A stretch of DNA of 64,000 nt from NCBI GenBank assembly GCA_021502835.1, contig JAKFGP010000007.1, positions 1-64,000 on the forward strand. Direction: 5' to 3'. The DNA comes from Streptomyces thinghirensis (GTDB lineage Bacteria > Actinomycetota > Actinomycetia > Streptomycetales > Streptomycetaceae). This document shows positions 9,491 to 19,086 of the stretch, piece by piece. A program made the translations under genes and the position numbers. The notes below the pieces were generated by a model that worked only from the letters and a program-made list of their open reading frames with translations, did no database searches and had not been told where the DNA came from. The first letter of the stretch is position 1, and each line of letters begins with the position of its first letter.

Positions 9491-9925
9491 CTAGCGAGGT
9501 GCCGCGAGTACGTCCCGGAGTACGTTCGCGAGCGTGACGCGGGCCAGCTCGTGTCTCACGGTCTCCTCGATGCCCTCGTAGATGCTCTGCATTGCCGGCT
9601 GGATGCCGTGACCCACCACGCATCCCTGGTCCGGGGTGGTGCGGTGCATTGCGAACAGCGGGCCCGGTTCCACTGCCTCGTACACGTCGAGCAGGGTCAT
9701 CGACTCCAGCCGGCGTGTCAGCGACCAGCCCGCGCCCAAGCCCCGCCGGGACTCCACGAGCCCGGCCCTGCGCAGTTCGCCGAGCAGCCGTCTGATCACC
9801 ACGGGGTTGGTGTTCGCGCTGGTCGCGATCTGTTCGGAGGTGGCGACCTCATGGCCCTGGCGCTGGTAGAGGCCGATCCAGGCCAGCGCGTGGGCGGCGA
9901 TGGTCAGCCTGCTGTTGGCGCTCAT
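9491..9925 (-). CDS. Rrf2-family transcriptional regulator
   Basis: An intact frame. The start chosen is the ATG at 9925, directly behind GAGGAGGAG; an in-frame ATG at 9955 has no such site. The N-terminal winged helix reads LTIAAHALAWIGLY, then ATSEQIATSANTNPVVIRRL and LRRAGLVESRRG.GAGWSLTR, typical of Rrf2 regulators. C-terminally there is only one Cys (DQGCVVGHG), not the three that bind an iron-sulphur cluster in IscR/NsrR. This is therefore probably a non-cluster member of the family. It is divergent from an SDR oxidoreductase gene, with a palindrome in between, and likely controls both. Confidence 0.85.
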   Translation of the reverse strand: MSANSRLTIAAHALAWIGLYQRQGHEVATSEQIATSANTNPVVIRRLLGELRRAGLVESRRGLGAGWSLTRRLESMTLLDVYEAVEPGPLFAMHRTTPDQGCVVGHGIQPAMQSIYEGIEETVRHELARVTLANVLRDVLAAPR

Positions 9926-9954
9926 GGGCTCCTCCTCTCGGCCACAACACTTCA

Positions 9955-9976
9955 TGTTACGCGCACAGTCGTAACA
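9955..9976. promoter_or_regulatory. Candidate Rrf2 operator
   Basis: Perfect inverted repeat TGTTACG (9955-9961) and CGTAACA (9970-9976), spacer eight bases, in the divergent promoter region. A further GTCGTAACA copy occurs near 10000, so GTCGTAACA is present twice as a direct repeat. Confidence 0.5.
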
Positions 9977-10051
9977 GTGAAGGTTGCAACTGGCTGTCGT
10001 AACAACTAACGTTTCGACTGCCGGAAAGGATCAATCAACGAGGTGAGAAGA

Positions 10052-10806
10052 ATGAGCAAGCCACTCACGGGCAAGGTCGCCCTGGTCACCGGGGGGATCG
10101 CGCGGACTGGGAGCCGCGACCGTACGGCTGCTGGCCGAGCAGGGCGCCGACGTCGCCTTCACCTACGTCAGCTCCGAGAAGCAGGCGCAGGCCGTCGTCG
10201 ACGAGGTGCACGGCAGGGAGCCAAGGCCGTCGCCCTCAAGTCCGACCAGGCGGACACGAGCCGGGCGCCGGCGCTGATCGACGACGTGGTCGCGCACTTC
10301 GGTGGCCTGGACATCCTCGTCAACAACGCGGCGATCTCGGTGGAGCAGGGGCGCACGGTGGACGACCCGGACGGCGACACCGCCGCACTGGACCGGATGC
10401 ACGCCACCAACTACCTCGGCGTGATCGCCGTCATCCGGGCCGCTTCCCGAGTGCTACGCACGGGCGGCCGCATCATCACGGTGAGTTCGGACTGGGCTCC
10501 CGGGTCGGCGTCCCGGGCGTTGCCGACTACTCGGCGACCAAGTCGGGCGTCAGAGGTACACCATGGGGGTCGCACGGGACCTCGGGCCCCGCGACATCAC
10601 GGCCAACGTCGTGGAAGCCGGGCTGATGGACAGCGGCATGCAACCGCCGGACCCCGACACCCTCAAGGCCCTGCTCAGCTCGCTGTCCCTGCAACGCATG
10701 GGGCACCCCGACGAAAATCGCGCGGCGATCGCCTTCCCTGGCGAGCCCCGCCGCGTCGTACGTCACGGGCGCGGTGCTGGACGCCCACGGCGGCTGCAAC
10801 GCCTGA
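10052..10806 (+). CDS. SDR-family NAD(P)-dependent oxidoreductase (reconstructed)
   Basis: ATG at 10052. The Rossmann start MSKPLTGKVALVTGG is followed, after an indel, by GAATVRLLAEQGADVAFTYV. Then come VVAHFGGLDILVNNAAIS (the NNA motif), GGRIITVSSG, the catalytic YSATK (near 10530), and ARDLGPRDITANVVEAG. The end ASYVTGAVLDAHGGCNA is the classical SDR C-terminus. About 250 residues is the normal length. Substrate is unknown. Its position opposite the Rrf2 gene, over a shared palindrome, suggests it is the regulated target, probably responding to an electrophile or redox signal (inference). At least four indels interrupt the frame. Confidence 0.85.
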
Positions 10807-11047
10807 ACCCGAACCCCTGCCGCGCGCCCCAGAAGGACATCGTGTCTTCGGAGGCGTGGCTGTGTCAGTTTTCGCGGATGTCGTTTCGCGCTGACTCCGG
10901 GAGTCGCTTGGCGTACTTTTCCATGATCGATGTCAGTGAGTTTTGATGTCGCGCTCTGGCGGCAACGCTGGGATCGGTTCTGGGCTGTGTGAAGGGATGA
11001 CCGGAAGCCATCTGCTGGGCAAGGCGATCCCGCGTAGGGTTGGATCC

Positions 11048-11585
11048 GTGATCATCTGGCTGAATGGCACCTTCGGTGCGGGCGAGACCACGACCGCGAA
11101 GAGAACTGACCTCTCACATCCCGGACTCCAGGCTCTTCGATGCCGAGAAGGTCGGGGAGATGCTCCTGGCATGTGCTCGGGGTCCCGGAACGTGACTTTC
11201 GGGACTTTCCGCCGTGGCAAGGGACTCGTGGTGGAAACCGCACGGCAGGATTCTCGACTACGTGGGTGGCACCCTGGGTGGTCACCTGGGCGGTGCTGGT
11301 CGAGCGAGTATTGGCGGGAGATCCACGGCGGTTTGACTGAAGCTGGCGTTCCCGTGCACCACTTCCTGCTGGACACGGACCAGGACACGCTGGTTGAACG
11401 TATCGAGACTGACACGCAAGCCTAGAGAGCATCAGTGCCCGCCAGTGGCGCCTTGATCACTTGGACGGGTATCCAGCGCGCCCTGTACTGGCTCCGATCA
11501 GGGGAAGCCCAGGTGATCGACACCACTGATGTTGTTCCCTCCGCGTCGCGGAAGGATCGTCATGGAGAGGGTTCAAGTCGACTGA
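11048..11585 (+). CDS. P-loop kinase-like protein (TmrB/zeta-toxin-like), reconstructed
   Basis: GTG at 11048. It reads VIIWLNGTFGAGETTTAK, then FDAEKVGEML, RDFRDFPPWQ, VVETARRILDYVGGTL, WREIHGGLTEAGVPVHHFLL and DTDQDTLVERI. After more indels it continues as RQWRLDHLDGYPARPV and EAQVIDTTDVVP. This is the order seen in the TmrB-like AAA family (tunicamycin resistance protein and relatives, P-loop kinases of small molecules). The Walker A lysine appears as glutamate (GAGETT in place of GAGKTT), which would kill nucleotide binding if it is not a base-call error. The 3' end meets the IS21 element at about 11555-11585, so the tail may be truncated. Confidence 0.6.
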
Positions 11586-12490
11586 CCTGAGCCGGCGAGT
11601 TATCGAAGGGCGGCTTGTCCTGTAGAGCTGGTTCAGCCAGCCGGCTCGCTCGTTCCCGCCTGGGCTTTTGGTGTGGGCAGAGGCGGTAGGACTCGGTGCC
11701 GGTCTGGATGATGGCACCGTTGAAGGTCAGCCTGTCGACGATGGCCGCGCAGAGTCGCGGATCGGTGAATGTCTTCGTCCGCCCGCACGAAACTCTCGTT
11801 CGAAGCGATAGCTGACGCTCGTTTCTTGCTCCTCGCGCTCGGTAAGAACCTGAAACAGCAAGCTCAGCGCCCCTGCGGTCAAGTTCCATGTAGCCGAGTT
11901 CATCAATGCATAAAAGATCGACACGGCCCGTAGCGGGTGATCGTCTTCGACAACTGCTTCTCGTCGGCGGCTTCGACGAGTTCGTTGACGAGTTTGGTGG
12001 CCAGCACGTGGCGGACGCGGTAGCCGTGCATCGCGGCCTCGGTGCCCAGGGCGATCAGCAGGTGGGACTTGCCCGTACCGGAGTCACCGATCAGGCAGAG
12101 CGGCTCGCCTTTCTCGACCCATTCGCAGGTGGCGAGGGTGTTGACGATAGCCAGGTCGATGTTGGGGTTGGCGTCGAAGTCGAACGCCCGCAGGCTCTTG
12201 TCCCGGGGGAAGGAAGCGGCCTTGATCCTGCGCTCGGACCGCCGGCGGGCCTCGGTCGTCGCCTCGGCCAGCAGCAGTTCGGCGAGGAACGCCCGATACG
12301 ACATCTGGTCGCGTGCGGCGCCTTCGGCGAGGTCGGGGAACTGCTGGCGGATGGTCGGCAGCTTGAGCATGCGGCATGCCTGGTCGATCGATGCGGTGGC
12401 GGCTTCTTCGGTCAGTCCGCGTTTGCGTGTCGCGATCCCTCTTTCTCGCCGGCCGTGCGGCCGTGCCGTTTCAAGGAGCTGGTCGTAGTG
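11560..12490 (-). CDS. istB: IS21 helper ATPase IstB (reconstructed)
   Basis: IstB is the AAA+ ATPase that assists IstA in target selection. The frame carries EEAATASIDQACRMLKLPTI, LAEGAARDQMSYRAFLAELL, the Walker A motif GDSGTGKSHLL (near 12070), and YRVRHVLATKLVNELVEAAD. After indels it continues with a Walker B-like LLCIDELGYMELDRRGAE, LFQVLTEREEQ and KTFTDPRLCAAIVDRLTFNG, stopping at 11560. Length (about 300 residues) and order are those of the family. Its start overlaps the end of istA. Confidence 0.8.
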
Positions 12491-14085
12491 GGCCACCGAC
12501 GGCGGCGGCCGGGTGTCGGGCGGGAGGTGGGACAGCCTCCAGTCGGACAGGAAGGTGACCGTGCCGCCGGTCGCCTCCTGCGGCTGGACGGGATGGGCTC
12601 GGGTGGGCTTCGGCGGCTCCGGTGAAGTTCTCGCCTTCAGCTGCCTTGCGGGCCTCCAGCGCGACGGCGTCCGCGGTCAGGGCGCCGGCTCGGTGGGCCG
12701 CAGCGAGCCCGGCGACGACGTGTTCGTGTTCCATGTGGCGTCCCAGCAGCAGCACCTCGATCAGGGCTCTGGTGCCGGCTGCCTCGCCGTGGGCGGCCCG
12801 GGCCGCGGTCCACCAGGCTTCGTGGACGGGGTGAACTTCCCTGCCGCTTTGGCCTGCTCCAGGGCGGTCGATCCGGGAATGCGCCCGGCTTGCGCAGGAG
12901 TGCTTCCAGGTAGTGGTCCAGGACCAGGCGGGATTCGCCCCGGCCGCTGAGGCGTTCGTGGTGGGCGACCACGGTGCGGCCGTCATAGACGACCAGGTCG
13001 TTGGCGTGCAGCAGCACCCGCAGTTGGCGGCCGATGAAACGGACCGGGACCGAGTAGGAGTTGCAGCGGACGGTGACCTGTCCGAAGCGGTTGACCCAGC
13101 GGAGCGAACCAGCGTCCGGTCTCGAACACCTCGCGGGGCAGGGCCGCAGCAGCGGCTGTTCCTGGGCGAAGTACTCGCCGATGGTGCGGGTCTTCGACCG
13201 CAGGCGGCGGCCTTCGTCGTCCAGGTCCCACTGGTCGACCAGGGCGTTCAGCTCCGTCAGTGAGGCGACCTCGGGGACGGGGACGAAGTGGTTGCGCCGG
13301 TAGTAGCCGATCTGGCCTTCGACGCCGCCCTTCTCGTGGGCGCCTTCGATGCCGGGACGGCAGTAAAAAGCATCGACGCCCCAGTGCGAGCGGAAGGCCG
13401 TCCACCGGTCGTTCTCCACCCGGGCCCTGGACAGGCCCAGGACCCGCTCGACCGCAGCGCGCGGGTTGTCGTAGCGGATGCGACCGCGGGGTATGCCGCC
13501 CAGTATCCGAAAGGCGTGCACGTGCCCTTCGAAGAACGCCTCCTGGCCGCAGGAGGCGAACACCCGGTGCACCGCCTTGCCGGAGTAGGACAGCTGCATG
13601 GAGAACAGGTAGACCTTGGTCATCTTGCCCGCGAGCATGACGTGCACGTCGCCGAAGTCGACCTCCGCCTCGACCCCCGGCAGATGGGTCTGCGGCACGA
13701 ACATCGCATCCGGGCCCACCCCGGCCTGCCGGCGGACCTCCTTGCGGCGGTCCTTCACGTAGACGCGGACCATGGGATACGAGATGTCGTCGGCCGCATG
13801 GTCCTCGACCAGGCGGTCGTAGATGCGCTGGGCGGTGTGCCGCTGCTTGGGCGGAGCATCCAGGTCAGCCAGCAGCATCCCGTCGATCAGCGGTTTGTAG
13901 GGATCGAGTCGGGACTCCTTGCGCCGTTGCTTCTTCCGCGGCTCGGGCCATTGCCCGTCCAGGGCTCGCCGGACCGTTCTCCAGGTCACGTTGTGCGTGC
14001 GCTGAAGTGCCCGCAGCGACATGCCCATCCGGTGATCCCGGCGGATCGCCGCGTACAACTCGACCTTCGACTGCGCGTTACCCAT
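12450..14085 (-). CDS. istA: IS21 transposase IstA
   Basis: The start ATG at 14085 opens MGNAQSKVELYAAIRRDHRM, then a helix-turn-helix (MSLRALQRTHNVTWRTVRRA). The DDE catalytic core follows: GVEAEVDFGDVHVML (first Asp), GGIPRGRIRYDNPRAAVERV (second Asp) and EGAHEKGGVEGQIGYYRRNH (Glu). A C-terminal beta-barrel reads NRFGQVTVRCNSYSVPVRFI. The last ~150 residues need two indel corrections and end in FLSDWRLSHLPPDTRPPPSV. DDE residues are visible, so the element may be active if the indels are only sequencing errors. Confidence 0.85.
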
Positions 14086-14406
14086 GGGGCCCCCAGCGGG
14101 AGAAGCACACCTCACAGTCCCACCGCAAGCCCCCAAGTGACGTCAAAACAAACTGACATCGCAAACTCGGTCAGATGGTGACTCCCACAGTCACATCGAA
14201 ACGGCTCCCCGCAGTCACGCACATAGCCAGGGGCGCGCACCGCCAACGACCCGCGTGTGCGTGAACACGCCTCAAGAAGCCCGGATCGTGATCGTGTTAC
14301 GAGCTCTAAGTGAATTGGATGTTGATCCAGGCGAGCCGAAGATGTCAAATGCATTCTTGGGGTCTTCGCGACAAAGGGTGCAGAGTGGTAGAGAAGATTT
14401 CACCTA

Positions 14407-14464
14407 GGTGAATGATCGCTGAGGGTTCGGCGAGCCCTCGTCGAACCCTCAGCGATCATTCACC
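14407..14464. repeat. Very long hairpin, near-perfect 58-base palindrome
   Basis: Perfect 23-base arms (14407-14429 and 14442-14464) flank a 12-base centre that contains its own small stem (CGAG and CTCG). The palindrome CACCTAGGTG (14401-14410) overlaps its left edge. There is no neighbouring gene end that clearly needs so strong a terminator. It lies between the IS21 end and the excisionase-like gene. Confidence 0.85.
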
Positions 14465-14621
14465 AGTGTCCTTCGAGGGTTCGCAAGAGTCGCAGGCGCT
14501 TCGTCGAGAGGCCCTCTGTTTGGTCCGGCCGGAATTTAGTGCGAACGTTTCATGTGCCACCACGGCGGAATGCCGCTCACGTGGTTCTTTTCTGCCCGCT
14601 TCGAACCGTTCTGGAGTGCAC

Positions 14622-14853
14622 ATGCGTCGAACCAATGCCCATGCGGAAGAAGCCGCCAGTGGGGCGGGGGGCCGTTGCCCCTTGGCGAGCGCGGAGGAGC
14701 TGGCCTTTCCTGGGCGTACCTCTGAATACGGTCTACATATGGAATCACCGACACCAGGGTCCGCGAGCCCACAAGGTCGGCCGCTATTTGCGCTACCGCT
14801 GGTCGGAGGTAGAAGCATGGCTGGAAGCTCAAGCGGTGAATCGCGCGACCTGA
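14622..14853 (+). CDS. Excisionase/MerR-type helix-turn-helix protein
   Basis: ATG at 14622 reads MRRTNAHAEEAASGAGGRCP and LASAEELAF. With one extra C removed near 14708 the reading continues as LGVPLNTVYIWNHRHQGPRA and HKVGRYLRYRWSEVEAWLEA. This is the helix-turn-helix of excisionase-like proteins of actinobacterial integrative elements (about 75 residues). Such proteins bind the attachment site and steer integrase to excision. No integrase follows, so this is probably a remnant of an integrated element whose cargo is the genes to the right (inference). Confidence 0.7.
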
Positions 14854-15012
14854 TCGGCCAAGATTGGCTGGTGCTCTTGTCCTTGGTCGGGCGACAGAAC
14901 CCGGCGTATAGCCCGACTCGCCTGCCGCCACCAGCGGCTTTGCCTTGAGAAAGGCCTCTGGCCTGCGTCGGAGGCTCCTTCTAGTGACGCGCCATCCTAA
15001 ACGGCACGGGAC

Positions 15013-15676
15013 CTACGCCCGGTCGCGCCTGAGAGTCGTCTCGCTGAGCCCGAGGGTCATACTGCCCATGAGCTCACGAGCGAAATCCTCCAGAATCGAG
15101 GGGTTGGTGGCGAGAAACTCCATGACCCGCTCGGTTCGCTGCTCAGGCGAAAGCTCTCTCAGTTCCTGCTGCCATGCCAGGGTGGCAGCACCGCCATCCT
15201 CGACCTCGGCATTCACGATAAGGCTCCAGAGCGCCTGCTGGGCGTCCTCACGAGCGAGCCAAGTCATGAACATCTGCTGAAACTGCTGGCTCGTTACAGT
15301 GACCTTCGGGTCGCTGGGCGCGGTGGCCAGATCTTGGGAAGGCGCGTCCGCCTCGACCCCCGGGACGGCAACAGGAGGTGTCGTCGTGGACCCGGCCCGC
15401 AAGGCCTTCTTCTGGGCTCTGTGGGCCTGTTGCTTCAGCACCAAGGCTTCGCGCTTGGCACGAGGACCGGCGCGGCCCAGGTGTGCCACCAGTGGGCAAC
15501 GCGAGGTTTGCGATTTCTACGAGACCCTCAATGATCTGGACCGTGATGTCAGCCACGGCCTGTTGGCCGGGGGTGAGCTGAGGACGCTGATCCTCCACGT
15601 ACTCGGTGACGTAGACGATCTCGGGCCTGTCTGCGAGACTTGACTCCTTTTCGGCCTTCAGGCGGATCTCGACGTG
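15013..15676 (-). CDS. Hypothetical cargo protein
   Basis: Not recognised. Reconstructed from a possible GTG near 15676: VEIRLKAEKESSLADRPEIV, YVTEYVEDQRPQLTPGQQAV, then TVQIIEGLVEIANLALPTGG. After one indel it reads AKREALVLKQQAHRAQKKAL, a Pro/Ala linker, VTVTSQQFQQMFMTWLARED and QQELRELSPEQRTERVMEFL, ending at 15013. It looks like a soluble, largely helical protein of about 220 residues with a flexible middle. It may be one gene with the frame just upstream. No function can be assigned. Confidence 0.5.
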
Positions 15677-15679
15677 CTC

Positions 15680-16647
15680 CGCCCTTTGTCACTCGTCTTG
15701 GGGAGTGAATCCACGCTTCCAGCCTTCGCTCTTCCGCGAGTCGGCGAGGTGCTCGCCCCTTGGGGATACGAACAACTGCGGGGATCTCGTCGTACTCCTG
15801 GTCCTCGGCCATGCGTCCTCGCCAGTGCTCGGGTCTTCCTCGGCGCTCGGTCGACGAGGAAGACGCGGTGGTAGAACTCACCCATGACTCGTAGCTGCAG
15901 CGTCCGACGATTTGGCAAGTTCGGCGGGCATCGCATCAGCCGCCACGAAGTCGCGGGCCCAAGGTTGTCACCAGTCCTGTTGCCGGATCCGCTCGTCGGA
16001 CACGATCCCGTAGACGTAGCGCCCAGAACGTTCGGGGCATCGTGGAATCTCCGACGGCCCCGCGATCGGCCATGCCTTCCAGGGCTGACCGAGATCTCGT
16101 GCCACCTGCACGTTGCGCCGGCTCTCGACGATCACCAGGGTGTAGTGGTTAGTCCGGTAGGTAAAGGGGCTTGCCGGTCTTCGTGTAGAAGACCTCGCCC
16201 TGCTCCTCGATCCGAGGCCTCGCCGTCTCCATGTTGGGACCGACCGGCACCGGCTCGGGCGGAGGTGGCGAGGGCACTGGATGCCCTGCCTACCGGAGCC
16301 GTTCCTCCGGCGTTGGCTCCCGGCTACTTCGATGCCAGGATGCGCTCCCCGGCACGGTGGTCGAGGTGACTGCCAGCTCTGTTCCGTCCGGCAGCACCCC
16401 ACGGCCAGGCTCTCGGTAGGGCTCCGCTATCTTGATGTCACGCCGCTCATAGCCGAGCCTGCTGGCAACTGACTCCAGGGTCCCCATCTGAATGTTCCCG
16501 ACGTACGACCACTGGTCCTCGCTCGCATCGTCCGAGAACCTTACCGACGCCGACCAGGTAGACCCCGTTCTCGTTCGGGTCGCCGAAGAGCTGCCGCAAG
16601 CGGTCGGGGCCAAAGTCGCCCATCAGTGTATCCGTCCACCCCTGCAT
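15680..16647 (-). CDS. Hypothetical cargo protein, heavily frameshifted
   Basis: Not recognised. Readable pieces in order on the minus strand are MQGWTDTLMGDFGPDRLRQL and FGDPNENGVYLVGVGKVLGR, DDASEDQWSYVGNIQMGTLE, SRLGYERRDIKIAEPYREPG, EEQGEVFYTKTGKPLYLP, NHYTLVIVESRRNVQVARDL and ERSGRYVYGIVSDERIRQQD. Composition and continuity support a real gene of about 300 residues interrupted by several indels. Tyr/Val-rich alternation suggests beta structure. It lies in the cargo between the excisionase-like gene and the nuclease pair, all on one strand. Confidence 0.5.
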
Positions 16648-16680
16648 CGCCGCTGTCAGATTCTCCGTCGATTAATGCGA

Positions 16681-16893
16681 TCACAGTCTCCCTCGCGGCT
16701 GAGTCGCGTGCTGTGCCATACGGGACCCGATCACAGCCACCCAGCTGAGCACCTCGGTGGCTTCCTTGAGTGTGGTTGAGGGCGGCAGCACGAAGCGCGC
16801 GCCGAACTCGACTTCACCGCTGAGCTTGGCTTGCTTCTCGCCGTAGCCAGCGCCAGGAACGCTGGAGCGCCGAGCGCCTGCAGTCTTAGCCAC
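16681..16893 (-). CDS. Small hypothetical protein downstream of the nuclease pair
   Basis: GTG at 16893 is preceded by AAGGATGG. The 70-residue product (VAKTAGARRSSVPGAGYGEK, then VEFGARFVLPPSTTLKEATE and VLSWVAVIGSRMAQ) is basic at the start and helical at the end. It follows the PD-(D/E)XK gene by about 50 bases on the same strand and could be its third operon member. Alternatively this is the true C-terminal end of the nuclease in another frame. Confidence 0.4.
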   Translation of the reverse strand: MAKTAGARRSSVPGAGYGEKQAKLSGEVEFGARFVLPPSTTLKEATEVLSWVAVIGSRMAQHATQPRGRL

Positions 16894-16946
16894 GCCATCC
16901 TTCTCCCACTGCAAGGTCTTGCGCGGCGGATGGTGTCTCCACGGAA

Positions 16947-17807
16947 TCAGTCCTCTTGGGCGAGGTACTCCTGCCAGAAGCAGCGCCAGGTGATCCCAGT
17001 CGAAGGCCTTGGAGGAGGTGACTCGCTGCTGCACAAGGAAGAAGCGGAAGTCGACCCCGCGAAGCCCGCTGCTGTCGACGAGCTTGCCAACCTCCTGAGT
17101 CGGCAAGCCTCGGTGGCGTCCCAACGGACGGTGTAGCCGCTGCCCGGAATCGGGGCGTCCACGATCGCGACGTACAGGCCACCGGAGCCGATCTCCCGGA
17201 TGGCCTTCGATGAGCCGCCGGGCAAGACGACGTTATCGTACATATAGGCAGCACGAAGCCGGAGGGCGAGGTACAGGTCGATATCGTCGATCTGATTCCA
17301 GATGGTGTGGCCATCCACCTCCGGCACCTGGGACTCGATGTGGCTCGTCCAGGCTGTGGCGGTCGTCGCGGCCCACGGTACCGAGGACGAGGCGAAGGGA
17401 GCGATGAGCTCCTCCCAGGTGAGGTTCTGCCAGTCCTGGGCATGGGTGGTGTCGAGACGGATTCGCTGAAGCGAGACCGCCACGAACCGGCAGTCGTCTC
17501 GGTCCTCCTCGGCGACGTATCTGTAGTACCGCTCCAACTGTTCAATTCCGAGGCCGGCAAGCAGCTTCACTTCGAGGACAGCGACAACCTGACCGTTCGC
17601 CTCCACCACCAGGTCGGGGCGATCCGATGCCTTCCGGCCCCGCGACTTCGAGGCCTCCCGACGGATCTGGAGCGGGCCATCAGCGTTGATGCCGAGGACG
17701 GAGCGAGTGATCGCCTGGTCGGCATTCATGAGAGTGGCGAGCAGATCGCTCCACGCGTTCTCGCTGTTGATCGAGAGCAGGAAGCGAAGGTCCGGAAGAC
17801 CGCTCAC
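16947..17807 (-). CDS. PD-(D/E)XK nuclease-like protein
   Basis: ATG at 17807 opens MSGLPDLRFLLSINSENAWS. Around residues 60-85 it has RPDLVVEANGQVVAVLEVKL, i.e. D-X(n)-E-V-K of the PD-(D/E)XK nuclease fold, followed by a Gln/Tyr-rich helix (GIEQLERYYRYVAEED). The C-terminal half (WTSHIESQVPEVDGHTIWNQ, DDIDLYLALRLRAAYMYDNV) is a helical and beta domain I cannot name. The last 60 residues are in an indel-affected frame. It overlaps the GIY-YIG gene upstream by four bases, so both are translated together. This suggests a DNA-cleaving or restriction-type system (inference). Confidence 0.7.
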   Translation of the reverse strand: MSGLPDLRFLLSINSENAWSDLLATLMNADQAITRSVLGINADGPLQIRREASKSRGRKASDRPDLVVEANGQVVAVLEVKLLAGLGIEQLERYYRYVAEEDRDDCRFVAVSLQRIRLDTTHAQDWQNLTWEELIAPFASSSVPWAATTATAWTSHIESQVPEVDGHTIWNQIDDIDLYLALRLRAAYMYDNVVLPGGSSKAIREIGSGGLYVAIVDAPIPGSGYTVRWDATEACRLRRLASSSTAAGFAGSTSASSLCSSESPPPRPSTGITWRCFWQEYLAQED

Positions 17808-18577
17808 TCGCTGCCCTCTCCTAGCTCCGCGTCGATGTTGAGCACGCGGATCCCGGACTGCGACTGCGCGAGGAGTACCGCAGCGTTCTCGGCAAGGCGA
17901 CGGGCGGACTTGAGCCGCAGATCCAGTTCGACATCGTCACCCCAGCGGACTGACGCTGCGATGGCGAATGCGATTGCACCACCGGACTTCAAGTGGCCGA
18001 CGATCTCCTTGTGGATGCGGCGGCTGGTGCGCTGACTAGAGCGATCCGATTTGGCGTTGCGGTAGTTGCTGGCTCGCCTGGCCAGCTCCACGGACTCCCC
18101 GATGTAGAGCACGCGGATGCCGTCGTCGTCCACACCGAAATCGTATCGGTAGAGCCCTGGCGCTCGCGGGAGTCCGGGGAACCTCGGCAGGCCGACTTCG
18201 TCCAGCGTGATCGGGCCCGCGCTCAGCCACGAGAACGCAACGCGGACGTCGAGCGCCTCCAGTCCTCGAGCTGGGACTCTTCGAAGGCCCACGATGAGTC
18301 GCGCCGGTCAACTGCGGGATTGGAGCCGCTCTCGGTGGCCAAGGATCCGGCACCGATCAAGAACCCGAGGTTCTGCAGCCACCGCCGAGAAGGTTGCGAC
18401 TGAAACCGGCTGCGCTTGGCACCTGTCGCAAGGGAGATGACCTGCTTGACCGGCCAATGCACACCATCTACTTCGACCCAGTACTCACGGATCTCCTCGG
18501 GCACGTAGACCAGCGAGACGCCTACGAACAAGCGTGGGCGTCAGCTCGAAGGATTCGCCATCGAGGGTGAACTGCAT
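17804..18577 (-). CDS. GIY-YIG domain protein with N-terminal WPxKQ domain (reconstructed)
   Basis: Reconstructed from the ATG at 18577 (MQFTLDGESFELTPTLV) across two indels. The N-terminal domain contains YWVEVDGVHWPVKQVISLAT and QSQPSRRWLQNLGF. I know this module from several actinobacterial nuclease-associated proteins but cannot name it with certainty. The C-terminal part has PGLYRYDF, RVLYIGES and LARRASNYRN, the GLY...YIG and Arg of the GIY-YIG nuclease fold. RLAENAAVLL further on may supply the metal-binding Glu. It ends inside the start of the PD-(D/E)XK gene. Two nuclease folds in one operon point to a restriction or defence unit (inference). Confidence 0.7.
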
Positions 18578-18589
18578 GGAACGGAGGTT

Positions 18590-18849
18590 AGCCGCAATCG
18601 TGCATGAGTATTCATCAAGTTCGCTGACGGGGACGCTGTGCGTGTGGGGTGCAGCTCTTCCGGGGGGTGAGGTCGCTCCTCCCGGACGACCAGCCTCATC
18701 CCCTGGGCCAGGTGCCCAGGTCGGGCATATCGGTGATTTGCGCGGCCCAGGCGCCGGGCCGTTCGGTGCCGCCGGCGTATTAGGGCCGGCGTCCACGCCT
18801 TCTTAGGAATCTTCAGTACGGCTTGGTGGATGCCGTCGGTGATGGTCAT
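18590..18849 (-). pseudogene. IS1380-type transposase C-terminal piece
   Basis: The minus strand reads DGIHQAVLKIPKKAWTPA, then YAGGTERPGAWAAQITDM and PDLGTWPRG in a shifted frame, then MRLVVREERPHP. This is the C-terminal signature of actinobacterial IS1380 transposases (a W..GMR.IVR.ERPHPGAQL pattern; family knowledge). The rest of the gene is absent here. A matching N-terminal piece on the same strand lies 2.3 kb to the right (21130-21805). Confidence 0.7.
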
Positions 18850-19086
18850 TCCGACGGAATAGGACAGCCACTGCCCATCAGGCGTGGATGCTGCCGCCGG
18901 AGTCGGTGCGGACCAGTGTCTGCCGCCCCAGCCGCAGAGTCTGGAGAGTCGTGCCAGGGCGAGTCGGGCGGTGAGGAATGCTCAGAACCTGTGGATCAGC
19001 TCGGGAGGGCGTACCTTCCCGGGTGATTGATCGATAGGTGACCGAGCAAGGCCGACGTTGCAGCGTCGGTCGGGAAGGCGCGCCCT

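Larger units (their letters stand above)
11560..14235 (-). mobile_element. IS21-family insertion sequence
   Basis: Two overlapping minus-strand genes in the order transposase (istA) then ATPase (istB) define an IS21 element. The istA-proximal end, about 14110-14235, carries repeated TGACnnnnn-type motifs (for example CACAGTCCC, AACTGACATCGC, CACAGTCACATCG) like the multiple terminal binding sites of IS21. I could not fix the exact terminal bases or a target duplication. Confidence 0.8.
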
